A DNA stretch of 64,000 bases, from positions 7,909,501-7,973,500 of the forward strand of contig CAXIWW010000817.1 in assembly GCA_964036315.1 (NCBI GenBank). The letters run 5' to 3'. The notes under the pieces were generated by a model that had not been told where the DNA came from, searched no databases, and was given only the letters and a program-made list of their open reading frames with translations. Below, one piece after another: positions 1 through 11,510 of the stretch. How positions within the stretch are numbered: the first letter of the stretch is position 1; every line of letters begins with the position of its first letter. This DNA comes from Acanthosepion esculentum. Lineage: Eukaryota; Mollusca; Cephalopoda; Sepiida; Sepiidae. The position numbers and the translations under genes were made by a program.

Positions 1-293
1 GAAATTGCTTGTAAGGCAGTTGTCACAAAAGCGCCAGGAGAATTCGGCTTGAAGCAGCATGAGATTTCTTGTAAGGCAGTTGCCACAAAAGAGCCAGGAG
101 ATGTCGATTTGTATCAGCCTGGGATTGCTTGTAAGGCAATTTGCACAAAAGAGCCGGGAGAATTCGTCTTGCAGCAGCCTGAGATTGCTTGTAAGGCAGT
201 TGTCCAAAAAGAGACAGGAGATGTCGACTTGTAGCGGCCTGAGATTGCTTGCAGTTTCACAAAAGAGCCAGGCGTATTCGGCTTGTAGCAGCC
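1..293 (+). repeat. Satellite A array, plus orientation (left edge)
   Basis: About five tandem copies of a 60-bp monomer. Its core reads GCTTGTAAGGCAGTTG, then CACAAAAGAGCCAGGAGA, then GTAGCAGCCTGAGATT. Monomers differ at a few positions, for example GATGTCGATTTG versus AATTCGGCTTG in the middle. The last monomer lacks part of its core (GCTTGCAGTTTCAC). The array runs off the left edge, so its true length is unknown. Because 60 is a multiple of three, a 20-residue peptide repeat stays in frame across copies. That is a by-product and not evidence of coding. The segment is mirrored at 38991-39284. Confidence 0.95.
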
Positions 294-1675
294 TGTCTCC
301 TGGGTGGGGTGTCGTCCGCATGGGACTTTCTTGGACTGGGGGTTGTTTGCTTGGGCCTTTCTGGGTCTGTCTCCTGGGTGGGGGTCGTCTGAGTGGGACT
401 TTCTGGGTCTGGGGGTCGTCTGCGTGGGACATTCTGGTACTGTCTCCTGGGTGGGGGCTCGTCTGCATGGGACTTTCTTGGACTGGAGGTCGTCTGCGTG
501 GGACTTTCTTGGACAGTCTCCTGGGTGGGGGCTCCTCTGCATGGGACTTTCTGGGACTGGGGGTCGTCTGAGTCTGATTTCTGGGATTGTCTCCTGGGTG
601 GGGGTCGTCTGTTTGGGACTTTCTGGGACTGTCTCCTGGGTGGGGGATCGTCTGCGTGGGACTTTCTGGGTCTGGGGGTCGTCTGCGTGGGAATTTCTGG
701 GAGTGTCTCCTGGGTGGGGGGTCGCCTGCGTTGGACATTCTGGGACTGTCTCCTGGGTGGGTGTTCGTCTGCGTTGGATTTTCTTGGACTTGGGGTCGTC
801 TGCGTGGGACTTTCTGGGACTGTCTCCTGGGTGGGGGTCGTCTGCATGGGACTTCCTGAGATGGGGGGTCGTCTGCGTGGGACTTTATGGGACTGTCTCC
901 TGGGTGGGTGTCGTCTGCGTGGGACTTTCTGGGACTGTCTCCTGGGTGGGTGTTCTTCTGCGTGGCACTTTCTGTGACTGGGGGTCGTCTGCGTGGGTCT
1001 AGCTGGGACTGTCTCCTGTCTGGGGGTCGTCTGCGTGGGACTTTCTGGGACTGTCTCCTGGGTGAGGGTCGTCTGGGTGGGACTTTCTTGCACTGGGGGC
1101 TCGTCTGCGTGGGACATTCTGGGACTGTCTCCTGGGTGGGGGTTCGTCTGCGTGGGACTTTCTGGGACTGTTTCCTGGGTGGGTGTTCTTCTGCGTGGCA
1201 CTTTCTGTGACTGGGGGTCGTCTGCGTGGGTCTAGCTGGGACTGTCTCCTGTCTGGGGGTCGTCTGCGTGGGACTTTCTGGGACTGTTTCCTGGGTGGGG
1301 ACTCGTCTGCGTGGGACTTTCTGGGACAGTGGGTCGTCTGCGTGGGTCTGTCTCGGACAGTCTCCTGGGTGCGGTGTCGTCTGCGTGGGACTTTGTGCGA
1401 CTGTGGGTTGTCTGCGTGGGACTTTCTGGGACTGGGGGTCGTCTGCGTGGGACTTTCTGGGACTGGCTCCTGGGTGGGGGGCACCTCTGCGTGGGATTTT
1501 CTGTGACTGGGGGCCGTCTGCGTGGGACTTTCTGGGACTGTCCCCTGGGTGGGGGGCCATCTGCGTGGGACTTTTTGGGACTGGGGTCGTCTGCGTGGGA
1601 CTTTCTGGGACTGGGGGCCTTCTGCGTGGGACTTTCTGGGAATGGGGGTCGTCTTCGTGGGACTTTCTGGGACTG

Positions 1676-2601
1676 TCTCCTGGGTGGCGGTCGTCTGCAT
1701 GGGACTTCTTGGGAGTGGGGGTCTTCTGCGTGGGACTTTCTGGGACTGTCTACTCGGTGCGGGGTCATATGCGTGGGATATCTGGGACTGTCACCTGGGT
1801 GGGGGGGTCCTCTGCATGTGACTTTCTGGGACTGGGGATCGTCTGCGTGGGACTTTCTGGGACTTTCTCCTGGGTGGGGGCTCGTCTGCGTGGGACTTTC
1901 TGCGACTGTCTCCTGGGTGGGGGGTCGTATTTGGGACTTTCTGGGACTGGGAGTCGTCTGCGTCGGTCTTTCTGGGACTGTCTCCTGTGTGGGGGGTTGT
2001 CTGCCTGGGCCTTGCTGGGCCTGGGGGTCGTCTGCGTGGGACTTTCTGGGACTGGGGTCGTCTGCGTGGGACTTTCTGGTACTGTCTCCTGGGTGGAGGG
2101 TTGTCTGTTTGGGACTTTCTGGGACTGTATCCTGGGTGGGGTTCGTCTGCATGGGACTTCCTAGGACTGGGGGTCGTCTGTGTGGGACTTTCTGGTACTG
2201 GGGCTCGTCTGCGTGGGTCTTTCTGCGACTGTCTCCTGGGTGGCGGTCGTCTGCATGGGACTTCTTGGGAGTGGGGGTCTTCTGCGTGGGACTTTCTGGG
2301 ACTGTCTACTCGGTGCGGGGTCATATGCGTGGGATATCTGGGACTGTCACCTGGGTGGGGGGTGTCCTCTGCATGTGACTTTCTGGGACTGGGGATCGTC
2401 TGCGTGGGACTTTCTGGGACTTTCTCCTGGGTGGGGGCTCGTCTGCGTGGGACTTTCTGCGACTGTCTCCTGGGTGGGGGGTCGTCTTTGGGACTTTCTG
2501 GGACTGGGAGTCGTCTGCGTCGGTCTTTCTGGGACTGTCTCCTGTGTGAGGGGTTGTCTGCCTGGGACTTACTGGGCCTGGGGGTCGTCTGCGTGGGACT
2601 T
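1676..2601 (+). repeat. Block duplication inside B (offset 556 bp)
   Basis: About 370 bp starting near 1676 recur starting near 2232. Both copies carry rare variants in the same order: GGGTGGCGGTCGTCTGCATG, a TACTCGGTGCGGGGTCATAT segment, CCTCTGCATGTGAC, and CTGGGAGTCGTCTGCGTCGG. Small differences exist, such as GTATTTGGG versus GTCTTTGGG. The right arm has this block once, near 36980-37190, so the second copy arose in the left arm or was lost from the right. Confidence 0.8.
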
Positions 2602-2889
2602 TCTGGGACTGGGGGCCCTTTGCGTGGGACTTTCTGGGTGTGGGGGTCGTCTGCCTTGGACTTTCTGGGACTGTCTGCTGGGTGCGAAGTCGATTGTTTG
2701 GGACTTTCTGGGACTGGGGGCCGTCTGCGTGGGACTTTCTGGGACTGGGGGTCGTCTTCGTGGGACTTTCTTGGACTGGGGGTCATCTGCGTGGGACTTT
2801 CTGGGACTGTCTCCTGGGTGCGGGCTCGTCTGCGTGGGACTTTCTGGGACTGGGGTCGTCTGCGTGGGACTTTCTGGGACTGGGGTCGT

Positions 2890-4790
2890 CTGCGTGGGAC
2901 TTTCTGGGACTGTCTCCTGGGTGGAGGGTTGTCTGTTTGGGACTTTCTGGGACTGTATCCTGGGTGGTGTTTGTCTGCATGGGACTTCCTAGGACTGGTG
3001 GTCGTCTGTTTGGGACTTTCTGGTACTGGGGCTCGTCTGCGTGGGTCTTTCTGCGACTGTCTCCTGGGTGGGGGTTCGTCTGCGTTAGACTTTCTGGGAC
3101 TGTCTCATGCGTGGAGGGTCGTCAGCGTGGGACGTTCTGGGACTGGGGGTCGTCTGCGTGGGACTTTCTGGGACTGGGTGCCGTCTGCGTGGGTCTTTCT
3201 TGGAGTGGGGGTCGTCTGCGTGGGAATTTCTGGGACTGTCTCCTTGGTAGGGTGTCGACTGCGTGGGACATTCTGGGACTGGGGGTAGTCTGCGTCGGAC
3301 TTTCTGGGACTGGGGGTCGTCTTCGTGGGCTTTCTGGGACTCGGGGTCGTCTGCGTGGTACTTTCTGGGACTGGGTGCCGTCTGTTTGGGTCTTTCTGGG
3401 ACACTCTCGTGGATGGGGGCCATCTGTGTGGGATTTTTCTGGGACTGGGGATCGTCTGGGTGGGTCTTTCTGGGACTGGGGGTCGTCTGCGTGGGACTTT
3501 CTTCGACTGGGGGTCGTCTGCGTGGGTCTTTCTGTGACTGTCTTCTGGGTGGGGGTTCGTCTGCCTGGGACTTTCTGGGACTGTCTCCTGGGTGGGGTTT
3601 CGTCTGCATGGGAATTTCTGGGACTGGGGGTCGTCTACGTGGATCTTTCTGGGACTCTCTCCTGGGTGTGGGGTCGTCTGCGTGGGACTTTCTGGGACTG
3701 TTTCCTGGGTGGGGACTCGTCTGCGTGGGACTTTCTTGGACTGGGGGTCGTCTGCGTGGGTCATTGTGGGACAGTCTCCTGGGTGCGGTGTTGTCTGCGT
3801 GGGACTGTGTGGGACTGGGGGTCGTCTGCGTGGGACATTCTGGGACTGGGGGTCGTCTGCGTGGGACTTTCTGGGACTGTCTCCTTGGTGGGGGGTCGTC
3901 TTTTTGGGACTTTCTGGGACTGCCTCCTTGGTGTGGGGTCGTCTGCGTGGGACTATCTGGGAATGGGGCTCGTCTGCGTTGGATTTTCTGGGACTGGGGG
4001 TCGTCTGCGTGGGACTTTCTGGGACTGTCTCCTGGGTGGGGGTGTCGTCTGCGTGGGTCTTTCTGGGACTGGGGGTCGTCTCCGTGGGACTTTCTGGGAC
4101 TGTCTCCTGGGTGGCGGGTCGTCTGCGTGGGACTTGCTTGGACTGGAGGTCGTCTGCGTGGGAATTTCTGGGACAAGGGTGTCGTCTGCGTGGGACTTTC
4201 TGGGACTGTCTCCTGGGTGGAGGGTTGTCTGTTTGGGACTTTCTGGGACTGTATCCTGGGTGGGGTTCGTCTGCATGGGACTTCCTAGGACTGGGGGTCG
4301 TCTGTGTGGGACTTTCTGGTACTGGGGCTGTTCTGCGTGGGTCTTTCTGCGACTGTCTCCTGGGTGGGGGTTCGTCTGCGTTAGACTTTCTGGGACTGTC
4401 TCATGCGTGGGGGGTCGTCAGCGTGGGACGTTCTGGGACTGGGGGTCGTCTGCGTGGGACTTTCTGGGACTGGGTGCCGTCTGCGTGGGTCTTTCTTGGA
4501 GTGGGGGTCGTCTGCGTGGGAATTTCTGGGACTGTCTCCTTGGTAGGGTGTCGACTGCGTGGGACATTCTGGGACTGGGGGTAGTCTGCGTCGGACTTTC
4601 TGGGACTGGGGGTCGTCTTCGTGGGCTTTCTGGGACTGGGGGTCGTCTGCGTGGGACTTTCTGGGACTGGGTGCCGTCTGTTTGGGTCTTTCTGGGACAC
4701 TCTCGTGGATGGGGGCCATCTGTGTGGGATTTTTCTGGGACTGGGGATCGTCTGGGTGGGTCTTTCTGGGACTGGGGGTCGTCTGCGTGG
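2890..4790 (+). repeat. Block duplication inside B (offset 1296 bp)
   Basis: About 610 bp near 2890-3500 recur near 4186-4790. Shared rare variants include CTGCATGGGACTTCCTAGGA, CGTTAGACTTTCTGGGACTG, GTCTCATGCGTGG and ACACTCTCGTGGATGGGGGC. The inverted arm has one copy, near 35950-36500. Together with the 556-bp duplication, this explains nearly all the excess of left B over right B between about 1.5 and 4.4 kb. Confidence 0.8.
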
Positions 4791-6305
4791 GAATTTCTGG
4801 GACAAGGGTGTCGTCTGCGTGGGACTTTCAGGGACTGGGGATCGTCTGCGTGGGACTTTCTGGGAATGGGGGTCGTCTGCGTGGGACTTTCTGGGACTGT
4901 CTCCTGGGTGGCGGGTCGTCTGCGTGGGACTTGCTTGGACTGGGGATCGTCTGCGTGGGACTTTCTGGGACTGGAGGTCGTCTGCGTGGGACTTTCTGGG
5001 ACTGTCTCCTGGTTGGGGGGTCGTCTGCCTGGGACATTCTGGGACTGTCTCCTGGGTGGGGGTCGTCTGCATGGGACTTCCTGGGACTGGGGGTCTTCTG
5101 CGTGGGACTTTCTGGGACTGTCTCCTGGGTTCGGGGTCGTCTGCGTGGGATATCTGGGACTGTCACCTGGGTGGGGGGTCCTCTGCATGTGACTTTCTGG
5201 GACTGGGGATCGTCTGCGTTGGACTTTCTGGGACTGTCTCCTGGGTGGAGGCTCGTCTGCGTGGGACTTTCTGGGACTGTCTCCTGGGTGGGGGTCGTCT
5301 GCATGCGACTTCCTGGCACTGGGGGTCTTCTGCGTGGGACTTTCTGGGAATGTCTCCTGGGGGCGGGGTCGTCTGCGTGGTATATCTGGGACTGTCACCT
5401 GGTAGGGGGGTCCTCTTCATGTGACTCTCTGGGACTGGGGATCGTCTGCGTGGGACTTTCTGGGACTGTCTCCTGTGTGGGGGCTCGTCTGCGTGGGACT
5501 TTCTGGGACTGTCTCCTTGGTGGGGGGTCGTCTTTGGGACTTTCTGGGACTGGGGGTCGTCTACGTGGATCTTTCTGGGAATCTCTCCTGGGTGTGAAGT
5601 CGTCTGCGTGGGACTTTCTGGGACAGTTTCCTGGGTGGGGACTCGTCTGCGTGGGACTTTCTTGGACTGGGGGTCGTCTGCGTGGGACATTCTGGGACTG
5701 GGTGTCGTCTGCGTGGGACTTTCTTGGACTGTCTCCTTGGTGGGGGTCGTCTTTTTGGGACTTTCTGGGACTGCCTCCTGGGTGTGGGGTCGTCTGCGTG
5801 GGACTTTCTGGGAATGGGGCTCGTCTGCGTTGGATTTTCTGGGACTGGGTGTCGTCTGCGTGGGACTTTCTGGGACTGTCTCCTGGGTGGGGGTGTCGTC
5901 TGCGTGGGACTTTCTGGGACTGGGGGTCGTCTCCGTGGGTCTTTCTGGGACTGTCTCCTGGGTGGGGTCATCTGCGTGGGACTTTCTGGGAATGTCTGCT
6001 GGGTGGGGGTCGTCTGCGTGGGAGTTTCTGGGACTGGGAGTCGTCTGCGTTGGACTTTCTTTGACTGGGGCCGTCTACGAGGGACTTTTTGGAAGTGGGG
6101 GTCGTCTGCGTGGGACATTCTGGGACTGACTCCTGGGTGGGGGAACGTCTGCGTCGGATTTTTTGTGACTGCGGGTCGTCTGCGTGGGACTTTCTGTGAC
6201 TGGGGGCCGTCTGCGTTGGACTTTCAGTGAGTGGGGGTCGTCTGCGTGGGACTTTCTGGGACTGTCTCCTGGGACTGGGGGTCGTCTTTGTTGGACTTCC
6301 TGGGA

Positions 6306-6393
6306 CAACAGCTGATAGCAAAATTGCCAACAGCACCACAGTGCCAACTAGTCCTAGGTATGACTATAAACTACAACTGACAGCAAGATTTCT
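6306..6393 (-). repeat. Inverted C fragment at the B/C boundary (left arm)
   Basis: Where B ends (CCTGGGA), the next 88 bp are satellite C in the minus orientation: ACAGCTGATAGCAAAATTGC, then the spacer motif ACTAGTCCTAGGTATGACTA, ending near CAGCAAGATTTCTGC. From about 6394 the sequence turns round to C plus (AATCAGCTTTTGGCAC). The reverse complement of the same arrangement is at 34276-34363, so this small inversion predates the large inverted duplication. Confidence 0.9.
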
Positions 6394-7019
6394 GCAATCA
6401 GCTTTTGGCACATTTACTATCAGCTGTTGTCACTTTTGCTATCAACTGGTGTTGTTCGCAAGTTTTTATATAAACTTGTATTTTTATACATTCATAGTGT
6501 TTTTTTTTTAGTGGGGTGTCACTATTTGCTCATAGCTGGGACCCTTTTTGATCAGAAGCCTTGCTGTCAGATGTAGTTTATAGTCATACCTAGGACTAGT
6601 TGGCACTGTAGTGCTGTTGGCACTTTTGCTATCGGATTTTGGCACTTTTGCTATCATCTGTTGGCACATTTGCTATCAGCTGTTGGCACTTTTGCTATCA
6701 GGTGTTGTGCTGTTGGCACTTTTGCTATCAACTGGTGTTGTTCGCAAGTTTTTATATAAACATGTATTTTTATACTTTCATAGTGTTTTTTTTTTAGTTG
6801 GTGTCACTATTTGCTCATAGCTGGGACCCTTTGTGATCAGAAGCCTTGCAGTCAGATGTAGTTTATAGTCATACCTAGGACTAGTTGGCACTGTGGTGCT
6901 GTTGGCACTTTTGCTATCAGCTGTTGGCACTTTTGCTATCAGCTGTTGGCACTTTTGCTATCAGCTTTTGGCACTGTTGCAATCAGCTGTGGTGCTGTTG
7001 GCACTTTTGCTATCAACTG

Positions 7020-7187
7020 GTTTTGTTCGCTAGTTTTTATATAAACATGTATTTTTATACTTTCATAGTGTTTTTTTTTAGTGGGGGGTCACTATTTGGT
7101 CATAGCTGGGACCCTTTGTGATCAGAAGCCTTGCTGTCAGATGTAGTTTATAGTCATACCTAGGACTAGTTGGCACTGTGGTGCTGT
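7020..7187 (+). repeat. Representative spacer module of satellite C
   Basis: One copy of the spacer that separates 22-mer runs. In order it holds TTGTTCGC, an AT-rich segment TTTTTATATAAACATGTATT, a poly-T tract of about eight bases, AGTGGGGGGTCACTATTTGC, TGGGACCCTTTGTGATCAGA, GCCTTGCTGTCAGATGTAG and CATACCTAGGACTAGTTGGC, ending in GTGGTGCTG. The end resembles a degenerate 22-mer. It contains a TATA-like element and a homopolymer tract. Whether it promotes transcription cannot be told from sequence. About 33 plus-strand copies and more minus-strand copies occur in the window. Confidence 0.85.
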
Positions 7188-10100
7188 TGGCACTTTTGCT
7201 ATCAGCTGTTGGCACTTTATATGTTATCTGTTGTCACTTTTGCTATCAGCTGTTGGCACTTTTGCTATCAGCTGTTGGCACTTTTGCTATCAGCTGTTGG
7301 CACTTTTGCTATCAGCTGTGGTGCTGTTGGCACTTTTGCTATCAACTGGTGTTGTTCGCATGTTTTTATAGAAACATGTATTTTTATACTTTCATATTGT
7401 TTTTTTTTAGTGGGGGGTCACTATTTGCTCATAGCTGGGACCCTTTGTGATCAGAAGCCTTGCTGTCAGATGTAGTTCATATTTATACCTAGGACTAGTT
7501 GGCACTGTGGTGCTGTTGGCACTTTTGCTATCAGCTGTTGGCATTTTGCTATCAGCTGTTGGCACTTTTATTATCAGCTGTTGGCACTTTTGCTATCAGC
7601 TGTTGGCACTTTTGCTATCAGCTGTTGGCACGTTTGCTATCAGCTGTTGGCACTTTTGCTATCAGCTGTTGGCACTTTTGCTATCAGCTGTGGTGCTGTT
7701 GGCACTTTTGCTATCAACTGGTGTTGTTCGCAAGTTTCTATATAAACATGTTATTTTATACTTTCATAGTGTTTTTTTTTAGTGGGTGGTCACTATTTGC
7801 TCATAGCTGGGACCCTTTGTGATCAGAAGCCTAGCTGTCAGATGTAGTTTATAGTCATACCTAGGACTAGTTGGCACTGTGGTGCTGTTGGCACTTTTGA
7901 TATCAGCTATTGGCACTTTTGCTATCAGCTTTTGGCACTTTTGCTATCAGCTGTGGTGCTGTTGGCACTTTGGCTATCAACTGTTGTTGTTCGCAAGTTT
8001 TTATATAAACATGTATTTTTATACTTTCATACAGTTTTTTTTTTTTAGTGGGGCGTCACTATTTGCTCATAGCTGGGAACTTTGTGATCAGAAGCCATGC
8101 TGTCAGATGTCGTTTTTAGTCATACCTAGGACTAGTTGGCACTGTGGTGCTGTTGGCACTTTTGCTATCAGCTGTTGGCACTTTTGCTATCAGCTGTTGT
8201 CACTTTTGCTATCAGCTGTGGTGCTGTTGGCACTTTTGCTATCAACTGGTGTTGTTCGCAAGTTTTTATATAAACATGTATTTTTATACTTTCATAGTGT
8301 TTTTTTTTTAGTGGGGTGACACTATTTGCTCATAGCTGGGACCCTTTGTGATCAGAAGCCTTGCTGTCAGATGTAGTACATAGTCATACCTAGGACTAGT
8401 TGGCACTGTGGTGCTGTTGGCCATTTTGCTATCAGCTGTTGGCACTTTTGCTATCAGCTGTTGGCACTTTTATTATCAGCTGTTGGCACTTTTGCTATCA
8501 ACTGGTGTTTTTCGCAAAGTTTTTATATAAACATGTATTTTTATACTTTCATAGTGTTTTTTTATGGGGGGTCACTATTTGCTCATAGCTTGGACCCTTT
8601 TTGATCAGAAGCCTTGCTGCCAGATGTACTTTATAGTCATACCTAGGACTAGTTGGCAATGTGGTGCTGTTGGCACTTTTGCTATCAGCTGTGGGCACTT
8701 TTGCTATCAGCTGTGGTGCTGTTTGCACTTTTGCTATCAACTGGTGTTGTTCGCAAGTTTTTATATAAACATGTATTTTTATACTTTCATAGTGTTTTTT
8801 TATGGGGGGTCAATATTTGCTCATAGCTGGGACCCTTTGTGATCAGAAGCCTTGCTTTCAGATGTAGTTTATAGTCATACCTAGGAGTAGTTGGCACTCT
8901 GGTGCTGTTGGCACTTTTGCTATCAGCTGTTAGCACTTTTGATATCTGCTGTGATGCTGTTGGCACTTTTGCTATGAACTGGTGTTGTTCGACAGTTTTC
9001 ATATAAAAATGTATTTTTATACATTCATAGTGTTTTTTTTTTAGTGGGGGGTCACTATTTGCTCATAGCTGGGAGCCTTTGTGATCAGAAGCCTTGCTGT
9101 CATTGTAGTTTATAATAATACCTAGGACTAGTTGGCAATGTGGTGCTGTTGGCAATTTTGCTATCAGCTGTTGGCACTTTTGCTATCAGCTGTTGGCACT
9201 TTTGCTATCAGCTGTTGGCACTTTTGGTATCAGCTGTTGGCACTTTTGCTATCAGCTGTTGGCACTTTTGCTATCAGCTGTTTGCACTTTTGCTATCAAC
9301 TGGTGTTGTTCGCAAGTTTTTATATAAACATGTATTTTTATACTTTCATAGAGTTTTCTTTTAGTGGGGGGGTAACTATTTGCTCATAGCTGGGACCCTT
9401 TGTGATCAGAAGCCTTGCTGTCAGATGTAGTTTATATTCATACCTAGGACTAGTTGGCACTGTGGTGCTGTTGGCACTTTTGCTATCAGCTGTTGGCACT
9501 TTTGCTATCAGCTGTTGGCACTTTTGCTATCAGCTGTTTGCACTTTTGCTATCAACTGGTGTTGTTCGCAAGTTTTTATATAAACATGTATTTTTATACT
9601 TTCATAGAGTTTTCTTTTAGTGGGGGGTAACTATTTGCTCATAGCTGGGACCATTTGTGATCAGAAGCCTTGCTGTCAGATGTAGTTTATATTCATACCT
9701 AGGACTAGTTGGCACTGTGGTGCTGTTGGCACTTTTGCTATCAGCTGTTGGCACTTTTGCTATCAGCTGTTGGCCCTTTTGCTATCAGCTGTTTGCACTG
9801 TTGCTATCAGCTGTTGGCACTTTTGCTATCAGCTGTTGGCACTTTTGATATCAGCTGTTGGCACGTTTGGTATCATCTGTTGGAACTTTTTCTATCAGCT
9901 GTTGGCACATTTGCTATCAGCTCTTGGAAGTTTGCTATCAGCTGTTGGCACTTTTGCTATCAGCTGTTGGCACATTTGCTATCAGCTTTTGGCACTTTTG
10001 GTATCATCTGTTTGCACATTTGCTATCAGCTGTTGGCACTTTTGCTATCAGCTGGGGTGATGTTGGCACTTTTGCTATCAACTGGTGTTGTTCGCAAGTT

Positions 10101-10950
10101 TTTATATAAACATGTATTTTTATACTTTCATAGTGTTTTCTTTTAGTGGGGGTAACTATTTGCTCATATCTGGGACCCTTTGTGATCAGAAGCCTTGCTG
10201 TCAGATGTAGTTTATAGTCATACCTAGGACTAGTTGGCACTGTGGTGCTGTTGGCACTTTTGCTATCAGCTGTTGGCACTTTCTCTATCAGCTGTTGGCA
10301 CTTTTGGTATCAGCTTTTGGCACTTTTGGTATCAGCTGTTGGCACTTTTGCTATCAGCTGTTGGCACTTTTGCTATGAGCTGTTGGCACGTTTGGTATCA
10401 TCTGTTGGAACTTTTGCTATCAGCTGTTGGCACTTTTGCTATCAGTTTTTTGGCACTTTTGCTATCAGCTGTTTGCACTTTTGCTATCAGCTGTTGGCAC
10501 TTTTGCTATCAGCTGGCGTGCTGTTGGCACTTTTGCTATCAACTGGTGTTGTTCGCAAGTTTTTATATAAACATGCATTTTTATACTTTCATAGTGTTTT
10601 TTTTTTAGTGGGGGTTCACTATTTGCTCATAGCTGGGACCCTTTGTGATCAGAAGCCTTGCTGTCAGATGTAGTTTATAATCATACCTAGGACTAGATGG
10701 CACTGTGGTGCTGTTGGCACTTTTGCTATTAGCTGTTGGCACTTTTGCTACCAGCTTTTGGCACTTTTGCTATCAGCTGTGGTGCTGTTTGCACTTTTGC
10801 TATCAACTGGTGTTGTTCGCAAGTTTTTATATAAACATGTATTTTTATACTTTCATAGTGTTTTCTTTTAGTGGGGGGTCACTATTTGCTCATAGCTGTG
10901 ACCCTTTGTGATCAGAAGCCTTGCTGTCAGATGTAGTTTATAGTCATACC

Positions 10951-11510
10951 TAGGACTAGTTGGCACTGTGGTGCTGTTGGCACTTTTGCTATCAGCTGTT
11001 GGCACTTTTGCTATCAGCTCTTGGCTCTTTTGCTATCAGCATTTGGCACTTTTGCTATCAGCTGTTTGTACTTTCGGTATCATCTGTTGGCCCTTTTTCT
11101 ATCAGCTGTTGGCACTTTTTTCTATCAGCTGTTGGCTCTTTTTCTATCAGCTTTTGGCACTTTTGGTATCAGCTGTTGGCACTTTTGCTATCAGCATTTG
11201 GCACTTTTGCTATCAGCTGTTTGTACTTTCGGTATCATCTGTTGGCACTTTTTCTATCAGCTGTTGGCACTTTTTTCTATCAGCTGTTGGCACTTTTGCT
11301 ATCAGCTGTTGGCACTTTTGCTGTCAGCTGTTGTCATTTTGCTATCAGCTGTTGGCACTTTTGATATCAGCTTTTGGCACTTTTGGTATCAGCTGTTGGC
11401 ACTTTTGCTATAAGCTGTTGTCACTTTTGCTGTAAGCTGTTCACAGTTTTGCTATCAGCTGTTGGCACTTTTGCTATCAGCTGTGGTGCTGTTGGCACTT
11501 TTTCTATCAA
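10951..11510 (+). repeat. Longest 22-mer run within C
   Basis: About 25 consecutive 22-bp monomers without an intervening spacer. The run holds a secondary internal duplication: the degenerate monomers CTGTTTGTACTTTCGGTATC and CAGCATTTGGCAC occur twice, about 180 bp apart. Its mirror is at 28530-29090. Confidence 0.8.

Larger units (their letters stand above)
294..6305 (+). repeat. Satellite B array, plus orientation (left arm)
   Basis: About 6 kb of a G/T-rich tandem repeat. The basic 31-bp monomer is GGGGGTCGTCTGCGTGGGAC followed by TTTCTGGGACT. A 42-bp form carries an extra GTCTCCTGGGT-like block. The 31-mer period was counted at 2716-2747 and the 42-mer at 895-937. The two forms alternate irregularly and build larger blocks that recur within the array. 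Neither form has a stop codon in most frames, which creates long open frames on both strands, the longest about 850 codons at 2640-5192. Nothing else suggests coding. Each unit has several runs of three to five G on the plus strand. Confidence 0.95.

Noticed and set aside
2640..5192. 850-codon open reading frame in satellite B
   Set aside because: It is a concatenation of stop-free 31- and 42-bp monomers. All six frames are similarly open, the peptide cycles through frames, and no domain or start context is seen.
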